Assembly (NCBI RefSeq): GCF_003255815.1
Contig: NC_037672.1
Span: 104,284,876-104,348,875 of the forward strand
DNA: 64,000 nt
DNA from: Theropithecus gelada
Lineage: Eukaryota > Chordata > Mammalia > Primates > Cercopithecidae
Reading direction: 5' to 3'
The notes beneath the pieces are model-generated. The model did not search any database, was not told where the DNA came from, and was given only the letters and a program-made list of their open reading frames with translations. The position numbers and the translations under genes are program-made. This document shows, one piece after another, positions 34,928-45,540 of the stretch; the first letter of the stretch is position 1, and each line of letters begins with the position of its first letter.

Positions 34928-35710
34928 AAGAAGAACTAAACAAACAGATATTTCATGTCCATAAATACGAACAGTTAGTATTGTTAAGATGTCAGTTCTT
35001 CCCGAATTTATCTATAAATACAGTGGAATTCCAACCAAAAGCCCAGTGATTTTCTGGAAATTGACAAACTAATTTTAAAGTTCATATAAAGAGACAAAAG
35101 ACCCAGAATATCCAATATGACATTAAAGGAGAAGATTAAAGTTGGAGGAATGACAGTACCTGACTTCAAGACTTACTATAAAGCTTTAATAATCAAGTCA
35201 GCATGATACTACTGAGAGTTTAGACACCCAGGTCAATGAAGCAGAATAGAGAGCCGAGAAATAAACTCACAAAAATATAGTCAACTGATCTTTGACAAAG
35301 AAGCTAAAGTATTACAATGGAGAAAAGATGTGGTGTGTTTTTTTTTTTTTCCAACAAATGGTACTGGAATAACTGGACATCCGCACACAAAAAATAAATC
35401 CAAATATGGACCTTATGCCTTTCACAAATATTAATTCAAAATGGATCATAAACCTAAATGTAAAATATAAAATTATAAAGCATCTAGAAGATAACATAAA
35501 AGAAAAACTAAGTGGTTTAGGAATTGGCAATAACTTTTTAGATATAGCACCAAAGGCATGATCAATGATAGAAAGAATAAGCTGAACTGTATTAAAATTT
35601 AAAGAATTCTATTTTGTCTACAAAAGACACTGGCAAGAGAATGAAAAGACAAGCCACAGACTGGGAGAAAATGTTTACAAAATATACACTTGATAAAGAA
35701 CTGTTATTCA
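34928..35710 (+). mobile_element. Old L1 (L1MC/L1MD/L1ME type) ORF2 3' region, left piece
   Basis: Plus-strand old-L1 ORF2 text: 'agtggaattccaaccaaaag', 'gcccagtgattttctgg', 'gaggaatgacagtacctgac', 'cagaatagagagccgagaaa' and 'ttgacaaagaagctaaag'. Stops and frameshifts throughout. Interrupted by an Alu at 35711. Confidence 0.8.
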
Positions 35711-36017
35711 GGCTGTGCGCAGTGGCTCACACCTGTAATCCCAGTACTTTGGGATGCTGAGGAGGGCAGATTACCTGAAGTCAAGAGTTCCATACCAGCC
35801 TGGCCAACATGGCGAAACCCCGTCTCTACTAAAAATACAAAAATTTACAGGGCGTGGTGGTGCATGCCTGTAATCCCAACTACTGAGGAGGCTGAGGCTG
35901 GAGAATCATTTGAACCCAGGAGGTGGAGGTTGCATTCAGCTGATATTGTGCCACTTCACTCCTTTGTCACTCAGGAGTGACAAAACAAGACTTCATCTCA
36001 AAAACAAACAAAAAACT
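35711..36017 (+). mobile_element. AluS-type SINE inserted in L1
   Basis: Alu from 'ggctgtgcgcagtggctcac' to '...caaacaaaaaac' with both arms. The right arm carries a small alteration near 35965 ('cactcctttgtcactcagga'). Flanking 'aactgttattca' and 'aacttattca' are a probable diverged target duplication. Confidence 0.92.
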
Positions 36018-36867
36018 TATTCAAAATATACAAAGCTGTGATTCTGTTATTCAAAATACATAAAGAACTCTTAAAACTCAATAAGAAAACAACACACTTT
36101 TTAAAAATGGGTCGAAGACCTTGAAAGATATCTCACTGAAGAAGATATGGAGATGGCAAATAAACTTATAAAAAGATGCTTCATATCATATGTCATCAGA
36201 GAATGTAAATTAAAGCAACAAGATTCCACTACACACTTATTAAAATGTCCAAAATCAAAAAACACCGACAATGCCAAATGCTGATAAGAATGTGGAGCTA
36301 CTGGAATTCTCATTCATTAGTGGTGCAAAAGCAAAATGGCCCAGAAAATTTGTAAGACAGTTTTGCAGTTTCTTACAAAACTAAATAGTATATGCATTCT
36401 GTATGATCCAACAATCATGCTCCATGGTATTTACCCAAAGGAGGTGAAAACATGTTCCCCACAAAAATCTGCACGCAGATGTTTGAAGCAGCTTTATACA
36501 TAAAATTGCCAAAACTTGGAAGCAACTGAGATGTTTTCCAGTAGGTGAATGGGTAAATAAACTGTAGTTAATCCTGACAATTAGATATTGTTCAGCACTA
36601 AAAAGAAATGAGGTATCAAGCCATGAAAGGGTGTGAAAGAAACTTAAACACAGATTAAGTGAACAAAACCAATCTTAAAAGGCTACATACCGTAGGATTT
36701 AAACTATATGACATTCTGCAAAGTTAAAACTTTGGAGACAATAAAGATACCAGTGGTGCCAGGGGTTGGGAAGGAGAGAGTGATAAATAGGAAGAGCACA
36801 GAGATTCTTTTCAGGCAGGAAACCTTCTCTATATGATACTATAAAGGTGGATACATAGAATTATACA
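36018..36867 (+). mobile_element. Old L1 ORF2 C-terminus and 3'UTR, right piece
   Basis: Continues the L1 of 34928-35710: 'acataaagaactcttaaaac', 'aagaagatatggagatggca', 'gtatgatccaacaatcatgc' and 'actatatgacattctgcaaa'. The end is near 36867, where antisense L1 text begins. Confidence 0.78.
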
Positions 36868-37110
36868 AATGTTTTCTCTATCTGTGGTGTGTATTTTCAT
36901 TCTCTTGGCAATGTCTTTTGCAAACAGGGCAGAAATTTTTAATTTTAATGACGTCCAGCTTATCAATTATTGCTTTCTTTTATGGATCATGCCAAAAACA
37001 TCAGTTGCTCAAATGTTGTTTCACAATCCCATTGAGTTCTTCAAATTTCAGCAATTTGATTACCAATCTTGGCTCAATAGTGACATTTGATTATTTAGAG
37101 TAGAAAATGA
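36868..37110 (-). mobile_element. Old L1 ORF2 fragment, antisense
   Basis: 'tctcttggcaatgtcttttg' and 'ttaatgacgtccagcttatc' with 'ttatggatcatgcc' match the reverse complement of old-L1 ORF2. The right end is uncertain. 37111-37364 is unassigned. Confidence 0.6.
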
Positions 37111-37364
37111 ATGCTTTACATTTTCTGATATGATTAGCCACATCACAACATGTGTAAAAGCTCTAAAATGTAAGAATCATTATATTGAAGAATATGTAAC
37201 TAATTGTAATCAAAAGAGAGAAGGTTGATAAAATAATAGATGACATTGAGCTTTTTGAATTTCTAGTTAAATTTCTAAAAATTGCACCAAGTCAATTATA
37301 TTCTTGAATGTGGTCACTTTTCACTTAATGGTTAATTGTTTAAAGACAGTACTTTATTTTTTAA

Positions 37365-37777
37365 AAAATTAATTGAGATAGAACTCACATACCATAAAGT
37401 TTGCCCTTTTAAAGTGTACAGTTGTTTCTCAGCCATCACAATTATCAAATTCCAGAATGTTTTTCATCACCACACAAAGAAACTTTATACTCATTAGCTG
37501 ACATTCCACAACTCCTCATCTCTATGGCCCCTGAGAGTCATTAATCTATCTTCTATCTCTATGGATTTTTCCTGTTATAAGCATTTCCTAAAAATTGAAT
37601 CATATAATATGTGGCTTTTGGGGTCTGTTCTCTTTCATTTAGCATAATCTTTTCAGGTTCATCTTGTTATAGCATGTATCAACACTTCATTCTCTGTTGT
37701 GGTTAAATGATTTTCAATTTAGGAATATACTGCATTTTGCTTACTCATCAGTTTCTGGGCATTTTGGTTGTTTAAAC
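37365..37777 (-). mobile_element. Old L1 3'UTR/ORF2 C-terminus, antisense
   Basis: 'aactcacataccataaagtt', 'gcccttttaaagtgtacag', 'tctatctctatggatttttc' and 'ttcatcttgttatagcatgt' follow the antisense L1MC/L1ME 3' region. Cut at 37777 by an Alu-derived segment. Confidence 0.78.
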
Positions 37778-37953
37778 TTTTTTTTTTTGTTAAGACGGAG
37801 TCTCGCTTTGTCACCCAGGCTGGAGTGCAGTGGCTACTCGGGAGACTGAGGCAGGAGAATCACTTAAACCCGGGAGACGGGTGTTGCAGTGAGCCAAGAT
37901 CATGCCATTGCACCCTAGCCTGGGCAATAGAGTGAGACTGTCTCGAACAAACA
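37778..37953. mobile_element. Fold-back Alu: antisense 3' end joined to a sense right arm
   Basis: 37778-37832 is the reverse complement of an Alu 3' end (T run, 'gacggagtctcgctttgtca', 'ggctggagtgcagtgg'). At 37833-37835 (GCT, shared by both halves) it switches to the plus-sense Alu right arm ('tactcgggagactgaggca', 'ttgcagtgagccaagatc', 'gcctgggcaatagagtgaga') and ends in an A-rich tail. No left arm is present. It probably arose by deletion between two inverted Alus through microhomology. Confidence 0.85.
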
Positions 37954-39455
37954 ACAACAAAACTCAGCAACAAATCCACACACCTACAGTGAACCCATTT
38001 TTGACAAAGGTGCCAAAAATATACACTATGGAAAAGACAGTTTGTTTGATAAATAGTGCTGGGAAAACTGGATATTCGTATGCAGAAGAATAAAACTAGA
38101 CCTCTATCTCTCATCATATATGAAAATCAAATCAAAGTGGATTAAAGACAAATCTAAGACCTCGAACTATAGAACTCATTCAAGAAAACTTCGGAGAAAA
38201 TCTCCAGGATACTGGACTGGGCAACAGTTTTCTGAGCAATACTTCACAAGCACAGGCAACCAAAGCAAAAAATGGATAAATTGGTTCACATCAAGTTAAA
38301 AAGATCCTGCAGAGAAAAGGAAACAATTAACAAAGTGAAGAGACAACCCACAGAATGGGAGAGAATATTTTCAAACTACTCATTTGAAAAGGAATTAATA
38401 ACTAGAATATATAAGGAGCTCAAACAACTCCACAAGAAAAATATCTAATAATTTGATCAAAAAATGAGCAGAAGATTTGAATAGACATTTATCAAAAGAA
38501 GACATAAAAATAGCAAATAGGCATATGAAAAGGTGTTCAACATTATTGATCACCAGAGAAATGACAATCAAAACTACAATGAGATATCATTTGACCCCAG
38601 TTAAAATGACTTCTATTGAAAAGACAGTCAACAACAAATACTGGCAAGGATGTGAAGAAAAGGGAACCCTTATACCCTGTTGGTGGGAATGCTAATTAGT
38701 AGAACCACTGTAGAGAACAGTTTGGAGGTTCCTCAAACAACTAAAACTTGAGCTATCATATGATTCAACAATCCCACTGCTGGGTATCTACCCCAAAGAA
38801 AGGAAATCAGTATCTTGAAGAGACATCTGCGCTCCTGTTTGTTGCAACACTGTTTACAACAGCTAAGATTTGGAAGCAGCCTACGTGTCCATTGACAGAT
38901 AAATGGATGAAGAAAATGTAGTACATATACACAGTGGAGTACTAGTCATCCATAAAAAAGAATGAGATCCAGTGATTTGCAACAACATGGATGGAACTGG
39001 AGGTCATTATGTTAAGTGAAATAAGCCAGGCACAGAGAGACAAACATTGAAGGTTCTCATTTATTCATGGAATCTAAAAATTAAAACAATTGAACTCATT
39101 GACATAGAAAGTAGAAGGATGGTTACCAGAAGCTGGAAAGAGTAGTAGGAGGATCAGGGGAGCTGGGGATGGTTGATGAGTACACAGAAAAATAGTTGGA
39201 AGAAATGAGTGGGACCTACTATTTGATGGCACAACAGGGTAACTGTAGTCGGTAATAACTTATTTGTAATTTTAAATTAACTTAAAGACTGTGATCAGAT
39301 TGTTTGCAACTCAGAGGATAAATGCTTGACGGGATGGATAACCCATTCTTCATAATATGCTTATTTCACATTGCATGCCTGTATCAAAATATCCCATGTA
39401 CCTCATAAATATACATACCTTCTATGTACTCACAAAAATTAAAAATGAAAAAAAT
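37954..39455 (+). mobile_element. L1PB/L1MA-type 3' end
   Basis: Begins inside ORF2 ('gaacccatttttgacaaagg'), runs through the ORF2 C-terminus and a 3'UTR ('gaactcattgacatagaaag', 'ggcacaacagggtaactgta') to the 'tatgtactcacaaaaattaa' end near 39455. It closely parallels the element at 28246-29519, including 'ataagccaggcacagagaga', so both are of the same or a sister subfamily. Confidence 0.88.
37960..39050 (+). pseudogene. L1 ORF2 C-terminal remnant
   Basis: One frame stays open for 72 codons (38477-38695): MNRHLSKEDIKIANRHMK, then a TTMRYHLTPVKM block and the Cys-rich end GCEEKGTLIPCWWEC. In the L1 C-terminal C-x3-C-x7-H-x4-C motif the first Cys reads Tyr and the His reads Pro, so the motif is broken. 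The remaining C-terminal residues continue out of frame to about 39050. The RT and EN domains are absent. Confidence 0.8.
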
Positions 39456-39459
39456 GCAC

Positions 39460-40721
39460 GAAAGAAGTGGCAAGCACAGCCTTGTCCTGTTCCTGTTATT
39501 ATAGTGAAATAAAAGATTTCACTATAATGAAGTCTTTATCTCTATGTATAATATTAGCTTTGTATTTTCCATAGATACACTTTGTCAGGTTGGAGAAGTT
39601 CCCTTCTATTCCAGTTTGAGTGTTTTTTAAATATCATTAAATGATTTGGATTTTGTCAAATGCTTTTTTATCTATCAAGATGACCATTTTTGTATGGATG
39701 TATCACTTTGATTGATTTTTCTATGTTGAACCAACCTACCTAGCATTTCTGGGATAATCTTCATTTGGTTATGTTGTATTATCCATATTATATATTGCAG
39801 GATTCTGATTGCTGATAAAATGTTAAGAATTTGCATGTCTCTATTCCTAAGTGATATCTGTCAGTAGTTTTCTTGTAATGTCTTTGTATGATTTTGGTGT
39901 CAGTGTAATACTGCCTGGATAGAATGAATTAACAAGTTTTTGCTCCTCTTTTATTTTGGAAGATTTTGTGAAAAATAAATGTTAACTCTTCTTTACACAT
40001 TATGTAGAGTGTTGTCATCTTTTTCTGGACTTTTCATTACTGGGGAATTTTTGATTATGAATTCATTATCTTTATTTGTTGTGGTTGTATTCAGACCTTT
40101 TCTTTGTGAGATAGTTTCAGTAGTTTCTGTCTTTCTATAATAAGAATCTTTCTTATTTAATCTATATTATCTAATCTCTTGGCATACCTTCTTTATAGTA
40201 TTCAATTATAATAATTTTTATTTCTATTAGTTTGGTAATAATGTTACCTCTTTCATTCCCAATTTTAGTAGTTGAGCTTTCATTTTTTAATTTCGTGTTC
40301 AGTATAGCTAAAGGAATGTCAATTTGTTCATTGTTTTTGAAGAATACACTGTTGGTCTTTTTCAATTAAATTTGTTTTCTATTCTCTATTTCACTCATTT
40401 TCTCTCTGATCTATATTATAGCCTTAAATCAGCTTGCTTCATTTTTAGGTTGCCTTTAATTTTCTCATTTATTAAGGTTTAATTATTGATTTGTTATTTT
40501 TCTTCTTTTTTAATACAGATATTTATTGCTATAAATTTCACTGTACCTACTGCTTTTGGTACATCAAGTAAGTTTTGGCATGTCATATTTGTCATGTTTT
40601 AATTTTCATTCATCTTAAAGTATTTTCTAATTTCTTTTGTGATTTCTTCTTTGCCCCATTGGTTATTTAGAAATGTTATTTAATATCTACATATTGATGA
40701 CTTTTCAAAAATTTCTTGTTA
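39460..40721 (-). mobile_element. Old L1 (L1M) ORF2 RT-region fragment
   Basis: On the plus strand: 'gttggagaagttcccttcta', 'ggattttgtcaaatgctttt' and 'ctgcctggatagaatgaatt', the antisense RT region. The minus strand gives an IDKKAFDK block matching IDAEKAFDK of L1 RT. Homology runs upstream towards the endonuclease/RT linker and stops at an inserted young L1 tail at 40722. Confidence 0.82.
39498..39528. repeat. 12-bp perfect inverted repeat
   Basis: ATTATAGTGAAA (39498-39509), a 7-base loop, then TTTCACTATAAT (39517-39528). It lies within the antisense L1M and is AT-rich, so it may be chance. No terminator or regulatory role is claimed. Confidence 0.85.
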
Positions 40722-40878
40722 TTTTTTATTTTTAAATATTTTTATTATACTTTAAGCTCTGGGGTACATGTGCAGAATGTGCAGTTTTGTTACCTAGGTA
40801 TACACGTGCCATGGTGGTTTGCTGCACCCATCAACCCATCACCTATGTTAAGTATTCCTCCTAATGCTATCCCTCCCA
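40722..40878 (-). mobile_element. 5'-truncated L1PA-type 3' end (about 155 bases)
   Basis: T-rich start, then 'tattatactttaagctctgg', 'ggtacatgtgcagaatgtgc', 'tacacgtgccatggtggttt' and 'cctaatgctatccctccc': the antisense L1PA 3'UTR. It is much younger than the surrounding L1M, into which it inserted. A clear target duplication was not found. Confidence 0.88.
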
Positions 40879-41072
40879 TTATTAATTTTTAAATTGTTTT
40901 ATTTTATAATTTTTAAAGAGCATTATTGAGGTATGATTGACATAGAAAAAGTAGCACATATTTAAGGTATACAACCTAATAAGTATGGAGGTAAGTATAC
41001 ACCTAGGAAATCATCGTAACTATCAATGACATAAACATATCTATTACTTCAAAACGTTTGCTCCTACCTTCT

Positions 41073-42365
41073 TTATTTATGGATTGTATGCTTCTAAAAA
41101 TTTATCCATTTCTTTTGTTTATTCAATTTGTTGGCATATAATTATTCATGATAGTGTCTTACGATTTTTTATTTCTGTGGCATCGGTTTTAATATTTCTT
41201 CTTTTGTGTCTTATTTATTTTAGTCTTCTCTCTTTTTAAAATCATGCTAAGAGTTTTAAGTTTTTGTTTACCTTTTTAAAAACCTAATTATTTTGCTGAT
41301 TTTTTGTATTATTTTTCTATTCTCTGATTTATTTCTGCTCTAATCTTTACTGTTATTTTCCTTCTGGTAACTTAGGGCTTAGTTTATTTTTCTTTTTTCT
41401 AGTTTTTTTTTTTTTTTTTGAGGTGTTAAGTTGGATTTTTATTTGGGATGTTTTTTACATAGGCATTCATCATTGTACACTTCCCTTTTCATAATGCTTT
41501 CACTTTCACTTCATCCCATAAGTTTTGTTATGTTGTGTTTTTGTTTGTCTTGAAATGTTTTCCAATTTCCCTTTTGATTTCTTTTTCAACCTATTTGTTG
41601 TACAAGAGTGTGTTTTTAAATTTTCATGTAGTTATAAATTTTTACAGTTTTCTTTTGCTATTGATTTCTAGTTTTATTTTATTGTTGTTTGGAAAATGCA
41701 CTTAGAATAATTTGTCTTCTTAAAATTTTTAATGTTTTATGACTTAGCATGTTATCCATTCTAGAGGATGTTCTGTGGTCACTTGAGAAAAATGTGTATT
41801 CTGTTATTGTTGTTTAGGATATTTTGTATGTTTGTGAGGTCCATTTGGTCTATAATGTTGCTCAAGTCTCCTCTTGTTGATTTTTTTGTCCAGATAATGT
41901 CTGAATTATTGAAACTGGAGTAGTAACGTCTTTTACTATTATTGTATTGCTGTCTTATTTCTCCTTTCAGATCTGTCAATATTTCCTTTGTATGCTTAGG
42001 TACTCTAATGTTGGGCAATATTTATAATTGTTATATCATTCTGTTGAATTGACATTTTTATCATTATAAATGACCTTCTATGTCTCTTGTGACAGTTTGT
42101 GACTTAAAATCCTTTTTTTTTTAATGTACGTATAGACATCCTGTATTCTCTTGGTTAACAATTGCGTAGAGTATCTTTTTCTACCACATTTCCTTGCAAC
42201 CTACATATGTCTTTAAATCTAAAATGAGTCTTGTAGGTAGCATTAATGTTAAATATTGTCGTTTTATTTATTCAGTCACTACATCATTTGATTGAGGGAG
42301 ATCAGTCCATTTAAATTTAAAGTAATTATTGGTAAGAAAGGAATTACTGTTGCCTGTTTGTTGAT
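41073..42365 (-). pseudogene. L1M ORF2 endonuclease/RT-start remnant
   Basis: Minus-strand fragments include IIDQMDLTNIQNI (41779-42018 region), the EN block equivalent to the DLIDIYRT region, and RT-start text opposite 'ttgctgattttttgtattat'. A 79-codon frame is the longest intact piece. Frameshifts and stops elsewhere and the loss of the RT core make it inactive. The ORF2 start lies near 42365 (opposite 'ttaaagtaattattggtaag'). Confidence 0.75.
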
Positions 42366-42999
42366 TGCTTTTGATTTTTTTCTCTTGTAGTTCTGTTGTT
42401 TCTTTCTTCCTCTCAGTCTTTCCGTGTGAATGGATTATTTATGCAGTTGTGTTCTTTTATTTTCTTCTCTTCATTTTTTGTGTATCTACTATATATTTTC
42501 ACTTTGGGGTTACCATGAGGCTTATATAAAACACTTTGTCATACCTATTTTAATCTGATAACTAGTTAACATAACTTGCATCCAAAAAATTTACAGTTTT
42601 ATTCCCCTGATACATTTTATGTCATTGATGTCAGACTTCACTTCTTTTTATGTTGTGAATCCATTGACACACTTTTGTAGTTACAATTATTCTTATTACT
42701 TTTGTCTTTTAAATTTTATACCTGGGTTAAAAAAAGATATTTGTCACCATTACATTATTACATTATTCTGTTTTTGACTATATAGGTGTCTTCACCAGTG
42801 AGATTTATATTTCCATATACTTTTGTGTTGCTGTTTATTGTCTTTTTATATCAACTTGAAGAACTGTTTGACACTTCTTGTAATTTAGGTCTAATGGTAA
42901 CAATTTCCCTCAGTATTTCTTTGTCTGAGAAAGTCTTTATTCTTCATTTTTAAAGAAAAACTTTGCTATGTTTAGCATCTGTGGTTGGCAATTTAAAAA

Positions 43000-43880
43000 A
43001 TATTTCTTTTTTCTTTTTTTAGAAATTTGAATATATCATCACTATCTTCTGTCCAGAAAGGTTTCTGCTGAGATATCTGCTAATAGCCATATGGAGTTTC
43101 CCTTTTACTTAATGGATTGCTTTTCTCTTGCTAATTTCAAATTTTTTACCCTTGACTTTTGACAATATAATTATGTGTCTCCATGTAGACCTCTTTAGGC
43201 TTAATCTAAGTTTATTTGAACTTCAAGAATCTAAATGTCCATTTACCTCCCAAGATTTGAGAAGTTTTCAGCCAAAATTTATTTACGTAAGCTTTTTGTC
43301 CCTTTCTCTTTGTATGCTCCTTCTGCATTGCCATAATGCATATATTGGCTTTATTGATTATATCCCATACATCCCACAGGCTTTCTTCACTCTTTTCCAT
43401 TACTTTTGTGACTTTGACTAGATAATTCTCTACAATCTATCTTCAAGTTCACTGATTCTTTCCTCTGATTGGTTGAACTTCTGTTGAAGTTCTTTATTTA
43501 ATTTTTTAGGTCAGTTATTGTATTTTCAGCACCAGAATTTCTTTTTGGTTCTTTTAATTGTTTTTATCTCTTTTTCTTGTTTTTCTTTTTTTATAACCTC
43601 TATGGTTTGATTCTGGGTAAGCTCTTTTTAAGCTTCTAATTTTGTTGATTTATTGTTTTCCTGATTTATTTAGCTGCCTAGCTCTGTTTCTTAGTAGCAT
43701 AATGAGCTCCTTCAGCACAATTATTTTGAATTCATTGTCAGGTATTTCACAGGTCTCATTTTATGTAGGATTGATATATTAGAGTTTTATTTTTATTTTT
43801 TATTTATTTTGTGATGTCATGTTTTCCTGATTCTTTATGATGCCTGTAGCCTGCATTGGTATCTGTGAATTTAAGGAAGA
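43000..43880 (-). pseudogene. L1M ORF1 remnant
   Basis: Antisense ORF1 text includes 'gcataatgagctccttcagc', 'tcactgattctttcctctga' and 'gtccctttctctttgtatgc', which in old L1 encodes the coiled-coil region of the RNA-binding protein. No long frame survives. Confidence 0.65.
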
Positions 43881-44567
43881 ATTTACTTCTTCTGGTCTTT
43901 ACAGACTGGCTAAAGTCCTTCATTAGTCGGTATAGTCAGTGTGGCCAAATAGTCTGGGTGTCTGTCGAAGTGGTCAACAGACAGGCCAGCTGGGAATCCA
44001 GAGCTGGCCTCTATGGGTGGGTATGCTCAGTGCTAAGGACTGTGCATCAGCAGGCATGTTGTTAGGATCCAGGGAGTTGGGGAAGGGACTGCTATCATGG
44101 GTCACAGGATGGCTGTCAAGGTCCCCAAATTGGCTATTAACACCACTGTCCCTTTTTGTCTTTAGCTGTCCCCATGTTATCAAGCCATACTGATTCCCTC
44201 AGTGTTCTGGGTATTGTGCAATATAGGCAAGGTTGTCAGGTGTGCCGCAAAAGACTAAGGAGGTCAGATGCTCACTTCATTCTCTTTTTCTCCATAGGAC
44301 AACTTGCAGCAGAGGTGCTCTGTGTGTCATGACATCTCAGATTGGGGAAATGAGTGAAGCAGGTAAAGTGAAACTGTTTTTGTTTTATTATTATTATTAT
44401 TATTTTCAATGCATTTTTATCCTTTCTGTGCTCTAATAGGATGCTGTACCTTCTCACCTGTATTCTGGAGCTCTCAAAAAGGTATTTTCATCCATGGATG
44501 ATTTTAAATAGGTGTTTTGGTTGGGGGATGAGGGCCAGAAACTCCTATTTTGCCATCTTAATGTGTC
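43881..44567 (-). promoter_or_regulatory. L1M 5'UTR remnant
   Basis: The more GC-rich block 43930-44330 followed by 'ggccagaaactcctattttg' is the antisense L1M 5'UTR and its 5' end. The original promoter is expected to be decayed. A (TTA)n tract lies at 44383-44403. Confidence 0.65.
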
Positions 44568-44589
44568 AATTGTGTTGGTTTTAAACCTT

Positions 44590-45205
44590 ATTGCATTGTC
44601 TTTGAAACATTTCTATAACATTAAGCTTTTTAAGTTTTTGAGACAGATTTGTGACCAAACATAGTTTATCCTGCAGAATGTTTCAGGTTGACTTGAGGAG
44701 AATGTGTATTTTCCCAATTGGGCATGGACTGTCCTATAGATGTCTATTAGTTCTATTTGATTTTTAGTGTTGTTCCAATATTTCATCTTATTATTCTTCA
44801 GTCTAGTTCTTTGATCTATTATTAAAAGTGAGCTATTAAAATCTTCAGTTACTTTTGTGGAATCATCTGTTTCTCCTTCAATTCTGTCAGATTTTTCTTC
44901 ATGTATTTTTGGGTTCTATAAGTACATATACGTTTATAATTATGTATTCTTCATGGATTGGCACTTTCATCAGCATAAAATATCCATTTTTATTTTTGTT
45001 AACAATTTTATTCTCAAAATCTGTTTGTTTCTATTTGTATAGTTCTTCTAGTTTTCCAGGTGATTATAGTTTATATGTTGTCTTCTTCACATCACCTTAC
45101 TTTCAACTTATTTTATCTTACCATCAACTTATTTCTCCTAGAGGTATACATTTGGATATTTTTTTAAAAATTCATTCTGCTGATCTCTGTCTATTGATTG
45201 ACACA
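44590..45205 (-). mobile_element. Old L1 ORF2 endonuclease-region fragment
   Basis: 'aggagaatgtgtattttccc', 'tatagatgtctattagttct', 'ttatataattatgtattcttcatgg'-like text and 'ttctgctgatctctgtctat' match antisense L1M endonuclease coding sequence. This is a second, separate L1 abutting the 5' end of the previous one. Confidence 0.75.
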
Positions 45206-45512
45206 TAATGTGGCCCCCAAAATTTGTGTGTCAAAACCTAATGCCAATGTAATAACATTAGCAGTGCAACCTTTGGTTGGTGACTAGGTCGTAAGAAAAG
45301 AGTCCTCATTATGCAAATAATGACCTTAAAAAAGAGGTTTAAAGGCAGCTTGTTTGCCCCTTTGACTATATGGAGACACAATGAGAAGGTACTGTCTACA
45401 TGGAACAGGACACTATATCTTCTAGTGCCTTCATTATGCACTTCTTAGCCTCCATAATTGTGAAAAATAAATTTATGTTATTTATAAGCTGCCCAGATTA
45501 TGGTACTGGGCA
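45206..45512 (+). mobile_element. MLT1-type MaLR LTR fragment
   Basis: 'gtggcccccaaaatttgtgt', 'gtcaaaacctaatgccaatg', 'tggagacacaatgagaag' and 'gcctccataattgtgaaaaat' are MLT1 landmarks in order. The end near 45512 lacks the terminal '...aagaca'. No target duplication was identified. Confidence 0.8.
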
Positions 45513-45540
45513 AGGTTAGAGTTAGGCTTAGGGTTCTGTT

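Larger units (their letters stand above)
40903..44567 (-). mobile_element. Near-complete-5' old L1 (L1M), internally deleted
   Basis: Antisense order from left to right: 3'UTR end (40903-41072, 'attgaggtatgattgacata'), a jump, ORF2 RT start and endonuclease (41073-42365), inter-ORF spacer (42366-43000, 'ggttaccatgaggcttatat'), ORF1 (about 43000-43880, 'cctctgattggttgaac') and 5'UTR (43880-44567). The 5' end at about 44567 reads, on the minus strand, 'aagatggcaaaataggagtt', an L1M 5' start. The RT core and ORF2 C-terminus are missing. Confidence 0.83.

Noticed and set aside
35690..35980. 96-codon plus-strand frame
   Set aside because: Entirely Alu-derived.
45514..45535. Telomere-like GGTTAGAGTTAGGCTTAGGGTT
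   Set aside because: Only three to four imperfect units next to an MLT1 LTR; too short and degenerate to call an interstitial telomere or fusion site.
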